Source: Intestinimonas timonensis (GTDB lineage Bacteria > Bacillota > Clostridia > Oscillospirales > Oscillospiraceae). Taken from it: a stretch of 18,886 bases of DNA. The notes beneath the pieces are model-generated. The model made no database searches, was not told the DNA's origin, and was given only the letters and a program-made list of their open reading frames with translations. The stretch spans positions 30,507 through 49,392 of the forward strand of contig NZ_LR130817.1 in NCBI RefSeq assembly GCF_900626145.1. Reading direction: 5' to 3'. This document shows, piece by piece, positions 1 to 7,117 of this stretch. The position numbers and the translations under genes are program-made. Position 1 is the first letter of the stretch. Every line of letters begins with the position of its first letter.

Positions 1-50
1 AGTCCTTGCTTTTTTATCTTACCACAACTCTCGGGGGAAATGAAACGCAT

Positions 51-172
51 GTCCATTTCACTGGTTTGATTGGAAGTTCACCCTGTCTACTTTCATGGGA
101 CCGCAGTCGTTTCTGTGTGTCCACAACATGGGATCTCTGCTGCTCTGCGTGTCCACTTTATAGGGTACATTT
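51..172. repeat. Four diverged repeats at about 34-base spacing, possible insertion-sequence end
   Basis: Four similar blocks begin at 51 (GTCCATTTCACTGG), 85 (GTCTACTTTCATGGG), 119 (GTCCACAACATGGG) and 151 (GTCCACTTTATAGGG). The start-to-start distances are 34, 34 and 32 bases. The shared core is roughly GTCCACttTATGGG. Families such as IS21 carry several short, spaced transposase-binding repeats at their ends, so this could be the end of an element whose body lies outside the window or has been lost. No transposase reading frame is visible here. The orientation relative to an element is unclear, and a multi-site regulatory region is another possibility. Confidence 0.4.
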
Positions 173-179
173 TATTGCA

Positions 180-345
180 CAAATAAGTCAATAGATAAAA
201 TAAGGAAAATATAAAAAAATAAAATATTCATTTTTTATATTACTTAAAAAGTATAAAAATATATGATTTTATTGAAAAATAATTTGCAGTATATAGTTTG
301 AAGTAAGTTCTATCTAATAGAACAAAAATAAAGAAAATAGATAAA
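180..345. other. Extremely AT-rich intergenic stretch, no gene
   Basis: This stretch is almost entirely A and T, in sharp contrast to the GC-rich genes that follow. I see no coding frame with recognisable protein character on either strand. It contains a small inverted repeat at 308-324 (GTTCTAT and ATAGAAC around CTA). Just beyond it, at 349-365, is a short hairpin (GCCCTT and AAGGGC around CCAAT) with no T tract, so it is not a convincing terminator. The stretch may be a spacer between the repeats on the left and the glycine operon promoter, or foreign DNA left by an insertion. Confidence 0.5.
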
Positions 346-405
346 TTGGCCCTTCCAATAAGGGCGAATCGCCAAAATCGACGGCAGGTCTGACGCAATT
401 CCCCC

Positions 406-434
406 TTGCAAAGGACGGAGACATCCGGTATACT
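406..434 (+). promoter_or_regulatory. Sigma-A promoter of the glycine cleavage operon
   Basis: The -35 element TTGCAA (406-411) and the -10 element TATACT (429-434) are separated by exactly 17 bases. Transcription would start near 441, about ten bases before the first conserved riboswitch segment, which fits a leader that begins with the riboswitch. Confidence 0.75.
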
Positions 435-450
435 GATAATAAACAGAATA

Positions 451-640
451 GGTTCGGATGATGGCATCGGGAGAGACCGCCCAGGCGGCGCCGAAGGGGA
501 TTGGCAGAAAAACTCTCAGGCAAAAGTACCGATACCGGACGAAACTCCGAAGACCAAAGGGGCGCGTGCCCCGGCGGACCGAAGAAGCAATTTGCTCTGC
601 CGGGGGCAAAGAATCTTTCAGGTAAGAAGACGGAGGCGTG
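451..640 (+). promoter_or_regulatory. Tandem glycine riboswitch (two aptamers)
   Basis: Aptamer I (about 451-541) shows the conserved GGGAGAG segment, the GCCGAAGG core (490-497) and ACTCTCAGGCAAAAG (521-536). Aptamer II (about 545-637) shows the ACCGAAGAAGCAA core (578-590) and CTTTCAGGTAAG (615-626). CTCCG at 545-549 can pair with CGGAG at 631-635 to close the P1 helix of aptamer II. TTCGGA in the leader (453-458) is exactly complementary to TCCGAA in the linker (546-551), which fits the leader-linker P0/kink-turn helix known for tandem glycine riboswitches. The switch sits directly upstream of gcvT, its commonest location. Binding glycine should favour P1 of aptamer II over the overlapping terminator, giving an ON switch; this is inferred from the overlap and known family members. 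Confidence 0.93.
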
Positions 641-674
641 CCTTTGATTGGCGCGCCTCCGTCTTGCGTTTTTT
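628..674 (+). terminator. Riboswitch-controlled intrinsic terminator
   Basis: A 15-base-pair stem (628-642 with 650-664, one T-G wobble) encloses the loop TTTGATT and is followed after four bases by six T (669-674). Its 5' arm contains CGGAG (631-635), the same bases needed to close aptamer II of the glycine riboswitch. The two structures are therefore mutually exclusive. Confidence 0.9.
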
Positions 675-707
675 GTCCTACCAATTTTGAGAAAGAAGGG
701 ATCGCCA

Positions 708-1790
708 ATGGAAAAAAAGACGCCGCTTTATGAGCACCACGTGGCACTGGGCGGCAAGATCGTCCCCTTTGCGGGCTATCTCCTGCCGGTCCAGTACCCA
801 ACCGGTGTCATCGCCGAGCACATGGCTGTGCGTACCGCCGCAGGGCTCTTTGACGTCTCCCACATGGGAGAACTGGTTTTTACCGGCCCGGATGCCCTCA
901 AAAATCTCAACCATATGCTCACCAACGACTTCACCAACATGTATGACGGCCAGGTCAGGTACTCCCCCATGTGTAACGACGCCGGTGGCTGTGTAGACGA
1001 TCTCATCGTCTACAAGGTCCGGGAGGGCGCCTACCTGGTGGTGATCAACGCCGCCAACAAGGATAAGGACGCCGCCTGGATGGCGGAGCACCTTTTTGGC
1101 GACTGCAAAATGGAGGACATCTCGGATACCGTGGCCCAGGTGGCCCTCCAGGGCCCCAAGTCCAAGGAGATCCTTTTGAAGCTGGTGGGGGAGGAGGACC
1201 TGCCCAAGAAGTATTACAGCTTCATCCCCAAGATCACCATCGGAGGCATCCAGTGCCTCATCTCCCGCACCGGCTACACCGGGGAGTTCGGCTATGAGCT
1301 CTACTGCGCCGCCGGGGAGGGGCCCGCCCTGTGGGACCTGTTGCTGGAGACGGGGAAGGACCAGGGGCTCATCCCCTGCGGTCTGGGTGCCCGGGACACC
1401 CTGCGGCTGGAGGCCGCCATGCCCCTCTATGGTCACGAGCTCACCGACGACATCGGTCCCATGGAGGCCGGCCTGGACTTCGCCATCAAGCTGAACAAGG
1501 ATGATTTCATTGGCAAGGCGGGCCTGGAGGGGCGGCTGCCCCTGACCAGGACCCGGGTGGGCCTGGAGGTCACCGGCCGGGGCATTGTCCGGGAGCACCA
1601 GGACGTCTATATCGGCGACCGGCTGGCGGGACAGACCACCTCCGGTACCCACGCCCCCTTCCTGGGCAAAGCCATTGCCATGGCCTATCTCTCCCCGGTC
1701 GACGCCGTCGAGGGCACCCAGGTGGAGGTGGACGTTCGGGGCCGCCGGGTACCCTGCAAGGTGGTGCCCCTGCCCTTCTACAAGCGCTAA
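708..1790 (+). CDS. gcvT: Aminomethyltransferase, glycine cleavage T protein
   Basis: This 360-residue protein has the usual length for GcvT. It takes the aminomethyl group from lipoyl-GcvH and, with tetrahydrofolate, releases ammonia and makes 5,10-methylene-THF; the protein is cytoplasmic. Family features are visible: FAGYLLPVQY near residue 21, GLFDVSHMGE (46-55), the conserved GGCVDDLIVY (93-102) with the aspartates of the catalytic/folate site, RTGYTGEFGYE in the middle, and a C-terminal TSGTHAPFLGKAIAMAYL. I chose ATG 708 because AGAAGGG lies just upstream. An in-frame ATG at 648 lies inside the riboswitch terminator and would add a non-conserved tail. It is the first gene after the glycine riboswitch, 46 bases before gcvH. 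Confidence 0.96.
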   Translation: MEKKTPLYEHHVALGGKIVPFAGYLLPVQYPTGVIAEHMAVRTAAGLFDVSHMGELVFTGPDALKNLNHMLTNDFTNMYDGQVRYSPMCNDAGGCVDDLIVYKVREGAYLVVINAANKDKDAAWMAEHLFGDCKMEDISDTVAQVALQGPKSKEILLKLVGEEDLPKKYYSFIPKITIGGIQCLISRTGYTGEFGYELYCAAGEGPALWDLLLETGKDQGLIPCGLGARDTLRLEAAMPLYGHELTDDIGPMEAGLDFAIKLNKDDFIGKAGLEGRLPLTRTRVGLEVTGRGIVREHQDVYIGDRLAGQTTSGTHAPFLGKAIAMAYLSPVDAVEGTQVEVDVRGRRVPCKVVPLPFYKR

Positions 1791-1836
1791 ATCGAACAAA
1801 TAATAAAATATAATGTGATATAAGGAGGAATTTGCT

Positions 1837-2217
1837 ATGAATACCCCCGATCATCTCCGCTATACCAAGTCCCACGAGTGGGTCCTTTTCGCCGATGACG
1901 GCACTGCCAAGGTGGGCCTCACCGACCACGCCCAGGACGCTCTGGGCGACCTGGTCTTTGTGAATCTGCCCCAGGTGGGGGATGCCCTGACCTGCGGCGA
2001 GGCCCTGGGCGATGTGGAGTCGGTGAAGGCCGTCTCCGACGTATACAGCCCCGTCACCGGCACCGTGAAGGCGGTGAACGAGGACCTGCTGGACACTCCC
2101 GAGGCCATCAACTCCGATCCCTACGGCGCCTGGCTGGTGGAGGTGGAGGACATTACCGACCAGGAGGAGCTGATGGACGCCGCCGCCTACGAGGCCCACT
2201 GCGCCCAGGAGGGCTGA
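1837..2217 (+). CDS. gcvH: Glycine cleavage H protein (lipoyl carrier)
   Basis: This 126-residue protein has the normal length for GcvH. It carries the lipoyl arm that shuttles the aminomethyl group between the P, T and L proteins. The start YTKSHEWV and the lipoylation motif ESVKAVSD are clear, with the modified lysine at residue 64. The C-terminal PYGAWLVEVE segment is also typical. AAGGAGG (1822-1828) precedes the ATG at a normal distance. It is the second gene of the operon. No lipoate ligase or lipoyl synthase gene lies in the window, so lipoylation must rely on genes elsewhere. Confidence 0.97.
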   Translation: MNTPDHLRYTKSHEWVLFADDGTAKVGLTDHAQDALGDLVFVNLPQVGDALTCGEALGDVESVKAVSDVYSPVTGTVKAVNEDLLDTPEAINSDPYGAWLVEVEDITDQEELMDAAAYEAHCAQEG

Positions 2218-2255
2218 GACAGCGCCTGAAAACGGGAAAGGAGTGATCCAAGGAC

Positions 2256-3569
2256 ATGGGAAGCTATCAGCCATCCACCCAGGCGGAGCGCCAGGCCATG
2301 CTGGAGTCCATCGGCTGCCAGAGCATGGACGACCTCTATGCCCAGGTGCCGCCGGAGATGCGTCTGGACCATCTGGACCTGCCCGACGGCAAAAGCGAGC
2401 TGGAGGTCCGGCGCATTCTGGAGGGCATCGCCGCCAAGAATACGGTATTCCCCTCGGTGTTCCGGGGGGCGGGCGCTTATAAGCACTATATCCCCGCCAT
2501 TGTGAAGAGTGTCACCAGTAAAGAGACCTTCCTCACCGCCTACACCCCCTACCAGGCCGAGCTCTCCCAGGGGGTGCTCCAGTCCATTTTTGAGTATCAG
2601 ACCATGATCTGCGCCCTCACCGGCATGGACGCCTCCAACGCCTCCATCTATGACGGCGCCTCCGCCGCCGCTGAGGCGGTGGCCATGTGCCGGGACCGGA
2701 AGCGGAGCACGGTCCTTATTTCCGCCGCCGCCCACCCCATGGTCCGCCGGACAGTGGAGACCTACTGCTTCGGAAACGGCATGGAGGTGAAGACCGTCCC
2801 GGTGAAGAACGGCTTCACCGACGCCCAGGCCCTGGCCGACCTGCTGGACGACACCGTGGCCTGCTTCTACCTCCAGCAGCCCAACTACTATGGCTGTATC
2901 GAGTCGGCCAAGGAGCTGGGGGAGACCGCCCACGCCGCCGGTGCCAAGTTCATCATGGGGGTCAACCCCATCGCCATGGCAGTGCTGAAGACCCCGGGCG
3001 AGTGCGGCGCCGACATCGCCGTGGGCGAGGGGCAGCCCCTGGGCATGCCCCTGAGCTTCGGCGGACCCTACCTGGGCTTCATGGCGGCCACCGCCGCCCT
3101 CACCCGGAAGCTGCCCGGCCGCATTGTAGGAGAGACCACCGACCACGAAGGCCGCCGGGCCTACGTTCTCACCCTCCAGGCCCGGGAGCAGCACATCCGC
3201 CGGGAGAAGGCCTCCTCTAACGTGTGCTCCAACCAGGCCCTGTGCGCCATGACCGCCGCCGTCTACCTGGCCGCCGTGGGTCCCGACGGCCTGCTCCAGG
3301 TGGCCGAAAGCTGCATGGCCCACGCCCGGTATGCCGCCCAGAGAGTGTGCGACGTGCCCGGCTTCGACATGGTCTACCCCGGCCCCTACTTCCACGAGTT
3401 CGTCACCACCTGCCCCTGCAAGCCGGAGAAGCTGATCGACGGCCTGGCCAAACGGGGCATCCTGGGTCCCCTCCCCCTGGAGGACGGCAACCTGCTGTGG
3501 TGCGCCACGGAGATGAACACCAGGGACGACATCGACGCCCTGGAACAGGCCATTCGGGAGGTGGTATGA
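2256..3569 (+). CDS. gcvPA: Glycine dehydrogenase (decarboxylating) subunit 1
   Basis: This 437-residue protein is the N-terminal half of the split P protein found in Firmicutes and archaea. With GcvPB it decarboxylates glycine and passes the aminomethyl group to lipoyl-GcvH. Typical segments are GAYKHYIPA (residues 71-79), FLTAYTPYQAELSQG near 90, the long conserved run ending GMDASNASIYDGASAAAEA, and AREQHIRREKASSNVCSNQ near 310. The ATG at 2256 is preceded by AAGGAG (2238-2243), a slightly long spacing of 12 bases; the nearby GTG at 2243 is out of frame. The stop codon abuts the gcvPB start, which fits translational coupling of two subunits needed in equal amounts. Confidence 0.96.
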   Translation: MGSYQPSTQAERQAMLESIGCQSMDDLYAQVPPEMRLDHLDLPDGKSELEVRRILEGIAAKNTVFPSVFRGAGAYKHYIPAIVKSVTSKETFLTAYTPYQAELSQGVLQSIFEYQTMICALTGMDASNASIYDGASAAAEAVAMCRDRKRSTVLISAAAHPMVRRTVETYCFGNGMEVKTVPVKNGFTDAQALADLLDDTVACFYLQQPNYYGCIESAKELGETAHAAGAKFIMGVNPIAMAVLKTPGECGADIAVGEGQPLGMPLSFGGPYLGFMAATAALTRKLPGRIVGETTDHEGRRAYVLTLQAREQHIRREKASSNVCSNQALCAMTAAVYLAAVGPDGLLQVAESCMAHARYAAQRVCDVPGFDMVYPGPYFHEFVTTCPCKPEKLIDGLAKRGILGPLPLEDGNLLWCATEMNTRDDIDALEQAIREVV

Positions 3570-5018
3570 GTGGAACTGCTGTTTGAAAAGAGCCGGAAGG
3601 GCCGCCGCTGCGACCTGCTGCCGCCCCTGGACGTGCCGCCCGCCCACCTGATGACGGGCATGGAGCGGGAGACCCCTCTGGATCTGCCGGAGCTCTCCGA
3701 GGTGGACCTGACCCGGCATTACTCCGCCCTGGAGCGGCGGGCCCACGGGGTGAACAGCGGCTTCTACCCTCTGGGTTCTTGCACCATGAAGTACAATCCC
3801 CGGATCAATGAGGAGCTGGCCGCCCTGCCCGGCTTCACCGGGGTCCACCCCACCCAGAGCGCCGACACCGCCCAGGGCTGCCTGGAGGTCCTCTATCTGG
3901 CCGAAGAGCTCTTATGCGAGATCACCGGCATGGACGCCATGACCTTCCAGCCCGCCGCCGGCGCCCACGGGGAGTTTACCGCACTGCTGATGGTCAAAAA
4001 GTACCACTTGGACCGGGGGGACACCGCCCGGACCAAGATCCTGGTCCCCGACTCCGCCCACGGCACCAACCCGGCCTCCGCCGCCATGTGCGGCTTCACC
4101 GTGGTCAACGTGCCATCCAACCCGGCCGGCGGTGTGGACCTGGAGGCCCTGAAGGCCGCCGTCGGCCCCGATACCGCCGCCCTTATGCTCACCAACCCCA
4201 ACACCCTGGGCCTCTTTGACCCCAATATTCTGGAGATCACCCAGATTGTCCACGACGCCGGCGGCCTGTGCTACTACGACGGCGCAAACCTCAACGCCGT
4301 CATGGGCGTGGTCCGCCCCGGAGATATGGGCTTCGACCTGGTCCACCTGAATCTCCACAAGACCTTCTCCACCCCCCACGGCGGCGGCGGACCGGGCTCC
4401 GGACCCGTGGGCTGCAAGAAGTTCCTAAAAGACTTCCTGCCCGTGTTCCATGTGGAGGAGGGGGCGGACGGCCTGGAGTTCAAGGACCCGGCCAAGAGCA
4501 TCGGCAGCGTCAAGGGCTTTTACGGCAATTTCACTGTAGTGGTGAAGGCCCTGGCCTATATCCTCACCCTTGGCGCCCAGGGCATCCACGAGGCCGCCAA
4601 GGGGGCGGTGCTCAACGCCAACTACCTGCGGGAGCAGCTGCGGGGGACCTACGACATCGCCTACGGCGACGGCCCCTGCATGCACGAGTTCGTGCTCACC
4701 CTCCACGACCTCAAGAAGCAGACCGGCGTCTCCGCCATGGACGTGGCCAAGGCCCTCATCGACCACGGTATCCATCCCCCCACCATGTACTTCCCCCTCA
4801 TCGTGGAGGAGGTCCTCATGTTCGAGCCCACCGAGACCGAATCCCGGGAGACCCTGGATGAGGCGGCGGAGGTGCTCAAGGCCATCCGTGCCCAGGCCGA
4901 CGCCGACCCGGAGGCCATCCACGCTGCCCCTCACACCACCCCCATCAGCCGGCCCGACGAGGTCAAGGCCGCCCGTCACCCGGTGCTGCGGTATACGCCG
5001 CCGGAGGGTCAGGCATGA
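3570..5018 (+). CDS. gcvPB: Glycine dehydrogenase (decarboxylating) subunit 2, PLP-binding
   Basis: This 482-residue protein is the C-terminal half of the split P protein and holds the pyridoxal phosphate site. The PLP lysine is Lys264 in HLNLHKTFSTPHGGGGPGSG. GFYPLGSCTMKYNPR near residue 64 and AHGTNPASAAMCGF near 165 are also family hallmarks. The start is GTG at 3570, immediately after the gcvPA stop (TGA at 3567-3569). GGAGG at 3557-3561, inside the end of gcvPA, serves as its ribosome binding site. The last four bases (ATGA, 5015-5018) overlap the start of the next gene. Confidence 0.96.
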   Translation: MELLFEKSRKGRRCDLLPPLDVPPAHLMTGMERETPLDLPELSEVDLTRHYSALERRAHGVNSGFYPLGSCTMKYNPRINEELAALPGFTGVHPTQSADTAQGCLEVLYLAEELLCEITGMDAMTFQPAAGAHGEFTALLMVKKYHLDRGDTARTKILVPDSAHGTNPASAAMCGFTVVNVPSNPAGGVDLEALKAAVGPDTAALMLTNPNTLGLFDPNILEITQIVHDAGGLCYYDGANLNAVMGVVRPGDMGFDLVHLNLHKTFSTPHGGGGPGSGPVGCKKFLKDFLPVFHVEEGADGLEFKDPAKSIGSVKGFYGNFTVVVKALAYILTLGAQGIHEAAKGAVLNANYLREQLRGTYDIAYGDGPCMHEFVLTLHDLKKQTGVSAMDVAKALIDHGIHPPTMYFPLIVEEVLMFEPTETESRETLDEAAEVLKAIRAQADADPEAIHAAPHTTPISRPDEVKAARHPVLRYTPPEGQA

Positions 5019-6397
5019 GCTGGGACCTCATTGTCATCGGGGGCGGTCCCGGCGGCTACACCGCCGCCATCCGGGCCGCCCAGCTGGGGCTGCGCACCGC
5101 CCTGGTGGAGCGGGACGCCGTGGGCGGTACCTGCCTCAACCGGGGGTGCATCCCCACCAAAGCCCTCATCCATGCCGCTGAGCGGTATGAGGAGATGAAG
5201 GAGTGTGAGACCTTCGGCCTGCGGGCGGAAGGGGTCTCTTTCGACTATTCCGCCATGTGCGCCCGTCGTGACCAGGTGGTGGGGCAGCTCCGGGACGGGG
5301 TAGAGCGGCTGCTGAAGGGCAATAAGGTGGACCGCATCACCGGCACCGCCTGCATCCTGGGTCCCGGACGGGTCCAGGTGGGGGAGAAGGTGCTGGAGGG
5401 GACGAATATCCTCATCGCCACCGGCTCCCGCCCAGCTCTGCCGCCGGTGCCCGGGCTGGATCTGCCCGGCGTCCTCACCAGTGATGACCTCCTCACCGGG
5501 GATACCTTCTATCGGCGCCTGGCCATCATCGGCGGCGGCGTCATCGGCATGGAGTTCGCCGGACTCTATCGGGCTTTGGGGGCGGAGGTCACCGTGCTGG
5601 AGGCCATGGACCGCATCCTGCCCACCCTGGACCGGGAGCTCTCCCAGAGCATGAGCATGCTCACGAAGAAAAAAGGCGTGAAGCTGTGTGTCGGCGCCCG
5701 GGTGGAGAAGGTGGAGCAGGGGCCGGACGGCCTCATCTGCACCTATACCGTGAAGGACAAGACCGAGACCGTCGCCGCCGACGCTGTGCTGGTGGCCACG
5801 GGCCGCCGGGCCAACACCGACGGGCTGTGCGCCCCGGAGGTGGACCTGGGCCTGGACCGGGGGGCTATCCCGGTGGACGACCGCTTCCAGACCCGTGTCC
5901 CCGGCATCTACGCCATCGGTGACGCGGTGAAGGGCAGCATCCAGCTGGCCCACGCCGCTGCCGCCCAGGGCATCAACGCCGTGAGCATGCTGGCGGGGCA
6001 GGAGCCCCCTATGGACCTCTCTGTGGTGCCCTCCTGCGTCTACGTCCGGCCGGAGATAGCCTCCGTGGGCCGTACCGAGGGCCAGTGCAAGGAGGCGGGC
6101 ATCCCCGTCAAAACGGCTAAATACCTGACCGGCAGCAACAGCCGCAGCGTCATCACCGACGCCGGCCGGGGCTTTATCAAGGTGGTCTATCATGGAGAAA
6201 ACGGTGTGATTTTGGGCGCCCATCTCCTGTGTGAGCGGGCCACCGACCTGGTGGGGGAATTCGCATCCGCCATCTCCAGGGGTGAGACCCTGGAGGACAT
6301 GGCACGGGTGATCCACGCCCACCCCACCTTTGCCGAGGCCGTGGGCGAGGCGGCGGAGGCCGGTCTGGGCCTGAGCATCCACCAGCTCAACCGGTAA
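5015..6397 (+). CDS. lpdA: Dihydrolipoamide dehydrogenase (glycine cleavage L protein)
   Basis: This 460-residue flavoprotein reoxidises the reduced lipoyl arm of GcvH and produces NADH. It shows an N-terminal FAD-binding IGGGPGGYTAA, the redox-active disulfide in GGTCLNRGCIPTK (Cys40 and Cys45), an NAD-binding GGGVIGMEFA from about residue 173, a second FAD segment around YAIGDAVKG, and the C-terminal HAHPTFAEAVGE with the catalytic pair His436 and Glu441. It overlaps gcvPB by four bases, so it is cotranslated and dedicated to the glycine system rather than to a 2-oxoacid dehydrogenase; no E1 or E2 gene is nearby. It ends 10 bases before a strong terminator. Confidence 0.95.
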   Translation: MSWDLIVIGGGPGGYTAAIRAAQLGLRTALVERDAVGGTCLNRGCIPTKALIHAAERYEEMKECETFGLRAEGVSFDYSAMCARRDQVVGQLRDGVERLLKGNKVDRITGTACILGPGRVQVGEKVLEGTNILIATGSRPALPPVPGLDLPGVLTSDDLLTGDTFYRRLAIIGGGVIGMEFAGLYRALGAEVTVLEAMDRILPTLDRELSQSMSMLTKKKGVKLCVGARVEKVEQGPDGLICTYTVKDKTETVAADAVLVATGRRANTDGLCAPEVDLGLDRGAIPVDDRFQTRVPGIYAIGDAVKGSIQLAHAAAAQGINAVSMLAGQEPPMDLSVVPSCVYVRPEIASVGRTEGQCKEAGIPVKTAKYLTGSNSRSVITDAGRGFIKVVYHGENGVILGAHLLCERATDLVGEFASAISRGETLEDMARVIHAHPTFAEAVGEAAEAGLGLSIHQLNR

Positions 6398-6407
6398 AAA
6401 TCCATAC

Positions 6408-6443
6408 AAAAAGGACCGTTCGGCACGCCGAACGGTCCTTTTT
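6408..6443. terminator. Bidirectional terminator between lpdA and the convergent xre gene
   Basis: A perfect 16-base-pair stem (6408-6423 with 6428-6443) has a four-base loop CACG. The 5' arm begins with five A and the 3' arm ends with five T, so it can stop transcription from both sides: the glycine operon on plus and the repressor unit on minus. Confidence 0.92.
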
Positions 6444-6457
6444 CTGTCAGTTTTCTG

Positions 6458-6649
6458 TCAGCCTGGGGTGAAGAGACCGTCCACCGTGGTGCCCAGGGTC
6501 CGGGCCAGACGGAAGGCCAGGGCCAGGGTGGGGTCATACTTGTTGTTCTCGATGGCGTTGATGGTCTGCCGGGAGACCCCGCAGGCCTTGGCCAGCGCTC
6601 CCTGGGAGAAGCCCAGCTGCTCGCGCCGCTCTTTGATCTGGTTTTCCAT
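6458..6649 (-). CDS. Short Xre-family transcriptional regulator
   Basis: This 63-residue protein is almost entirely one helix-turn-helix domain. The sequence MENQIKERREQLGFSQ, then LAKACGVSRQTINAIE, then NKYDPTLALAFRLART is the classic pattern of small stand-alone Xre repressors of Firmicutes. I prefer the ATG at 6649 over the GTG two codons earlier (6655), because GGAGGG lies about 6 bases before the ATG but touches the GTG. The gene follows a small membrane protein gene whose TGA stop (6654-6652) lies next to this start, so the two are one transcript and probably translationally coupled. Pairs of this kind are common in Firmicutes; the target is unknown, and autoregulation is likely but inferred. 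Confidence 0.88.
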   Translation of the reverse strand: MENQIKERREQLGFSQGALAKACGVSRQTINAIENNKYDPTLALAFRLARTLGTTVDGLFTPG

Positions 6650-6651
6650 GT

Positions 6652-6948
6652 TCACCCTCCATGGCGGGACCGGTGGTAGAGGAGAAAGACGAAGTACATG
6701 GCGGCCATGACGGTGAGCAGGGTGTAGGGGTTGAGTGCTTCGTAGCCTCGGACGAAATTCAGGGCCACCCGGAGGACCAGATAGCCCGCCACACCCCCAA
6801 GTGTGGAGGCGCTGGCCTTCCAGACGATGAGCTGCCGCCGCTCATCCCCCGGACGGATGAGGGAGACCACCAGGGCGATGTCCAGGGCGGTGAGTCCCAG
6901 CAGCAGGAGCAGAAACAGAGTGGGAGCCAGATGTGTGAGAGCGGGCAT
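6652..6948 (-). CDS. Small three-helix membrane protein paired with the Xre regulator
   Basis: This 98-residue protein of unknown function has three predicted membrane helices at about 8-30, 42-66 and 75-91. A short polar loop with GDERR lies between the first two, and the tail is basic (YHRSRHGG). I cannot assign a family by name. Small membrane proteins encoded directly upstream of a minimal Xre repressor are a recurrent arrangement in Firmicutes. A good AAAGGAGG precedes the ATG at 6948, and a promoter with a 17-base spacer lies about 60 bases upstream. Confidence 0.8.
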   Translation of the reverse strand: MPALTHLAPTLFLLLLLGLTALDIALVVSLIRPGDERRQLIVWKASASTLGGVAGYLVLRVALNFVRGYEALNPYTLLTVMAAMYFVFLLYHRSRHGG

Positions 6949-6991
6949 GGATGGGACCTCCTTTCGTGGTGTGGACCTAAGATGTCAAATC

Positions 6992-7048
6992 TTTTTTACA
7001 CTTTGAGCATAGCAGAGCAAAGGATAGGTGTCAGGAGTTTTTTACACT
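6992..7048. promoter_or_regulatory. Two direct copies of TTTTTTACACT, candidate operator
   Basis: The 11-mer TTTTTTACACT occurs exactly at 6992-7002 and again at 7038-7048. One copy overlaps the predicted start of the minus-strand transcript. The other lies between the two divergent promoters, next to both -35 elements. This layout fits binding sites for the Xre protein encoded by the minus-strand unit, but binding is inferred only. Confidence 0.35.
7006..7034 (-). promoter_or_regulatory. Promoter of the membrane protein-xre unit
   Basis: On the minus strand, CTGACA (7034-7029) and TATGCT (7011-7006) are separated by 17 bases, a good sigma-A match. Transcription would start near 6999, inside one of two copies of the repeat AGTGTAAAAAA (minus-strand reading); the other copy lies just upstream of the -35 element. 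Confidence 0.6.
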
Positions 7049-7050
7049 AT

Positions 7051-7078
7051 TTGCAAATGGCCGGGACCGTGGTACACT
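7051..7078 (+). promoter_or_regulatory. Promoter of gluQ
   Basis: TTGCAA (7051-7056) and TACACT (7073-7078) are separated by 16 bases, about 40 bases before the gluQ start codon. Confidence 0.55.
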
Positions 7079-7117
7079 CAATGGGATCGAGAGAACAAGT
7101 GGAGGAGCGTGGAGTAT

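Noticed and set aside
51..172. CRISPR array
   Set aside because: The repeated blocks are diverged and short, with no exact repeat of about 28-36 bases, and no cas genes are present.
648..707. Upstream in-frame start for gcvT
   Set aside because: The ATG at 648 lies within the riboswitch terminator hairpin and would add 20 residues not found in GcvT; ATG 708 has a good ribosome binding site.
2187..3848. A 553-codon open frame on the minus strand opposite gcvPA
   Set aside because: It lies antisense to a well-supported gene, has low-complexity Gly/His/Val-rich content typical of the complement of GC-rich codons, and no ribosome binding site. Similar shadows occur opposite lpdA, both NhaC genes and valS (13051-15498).
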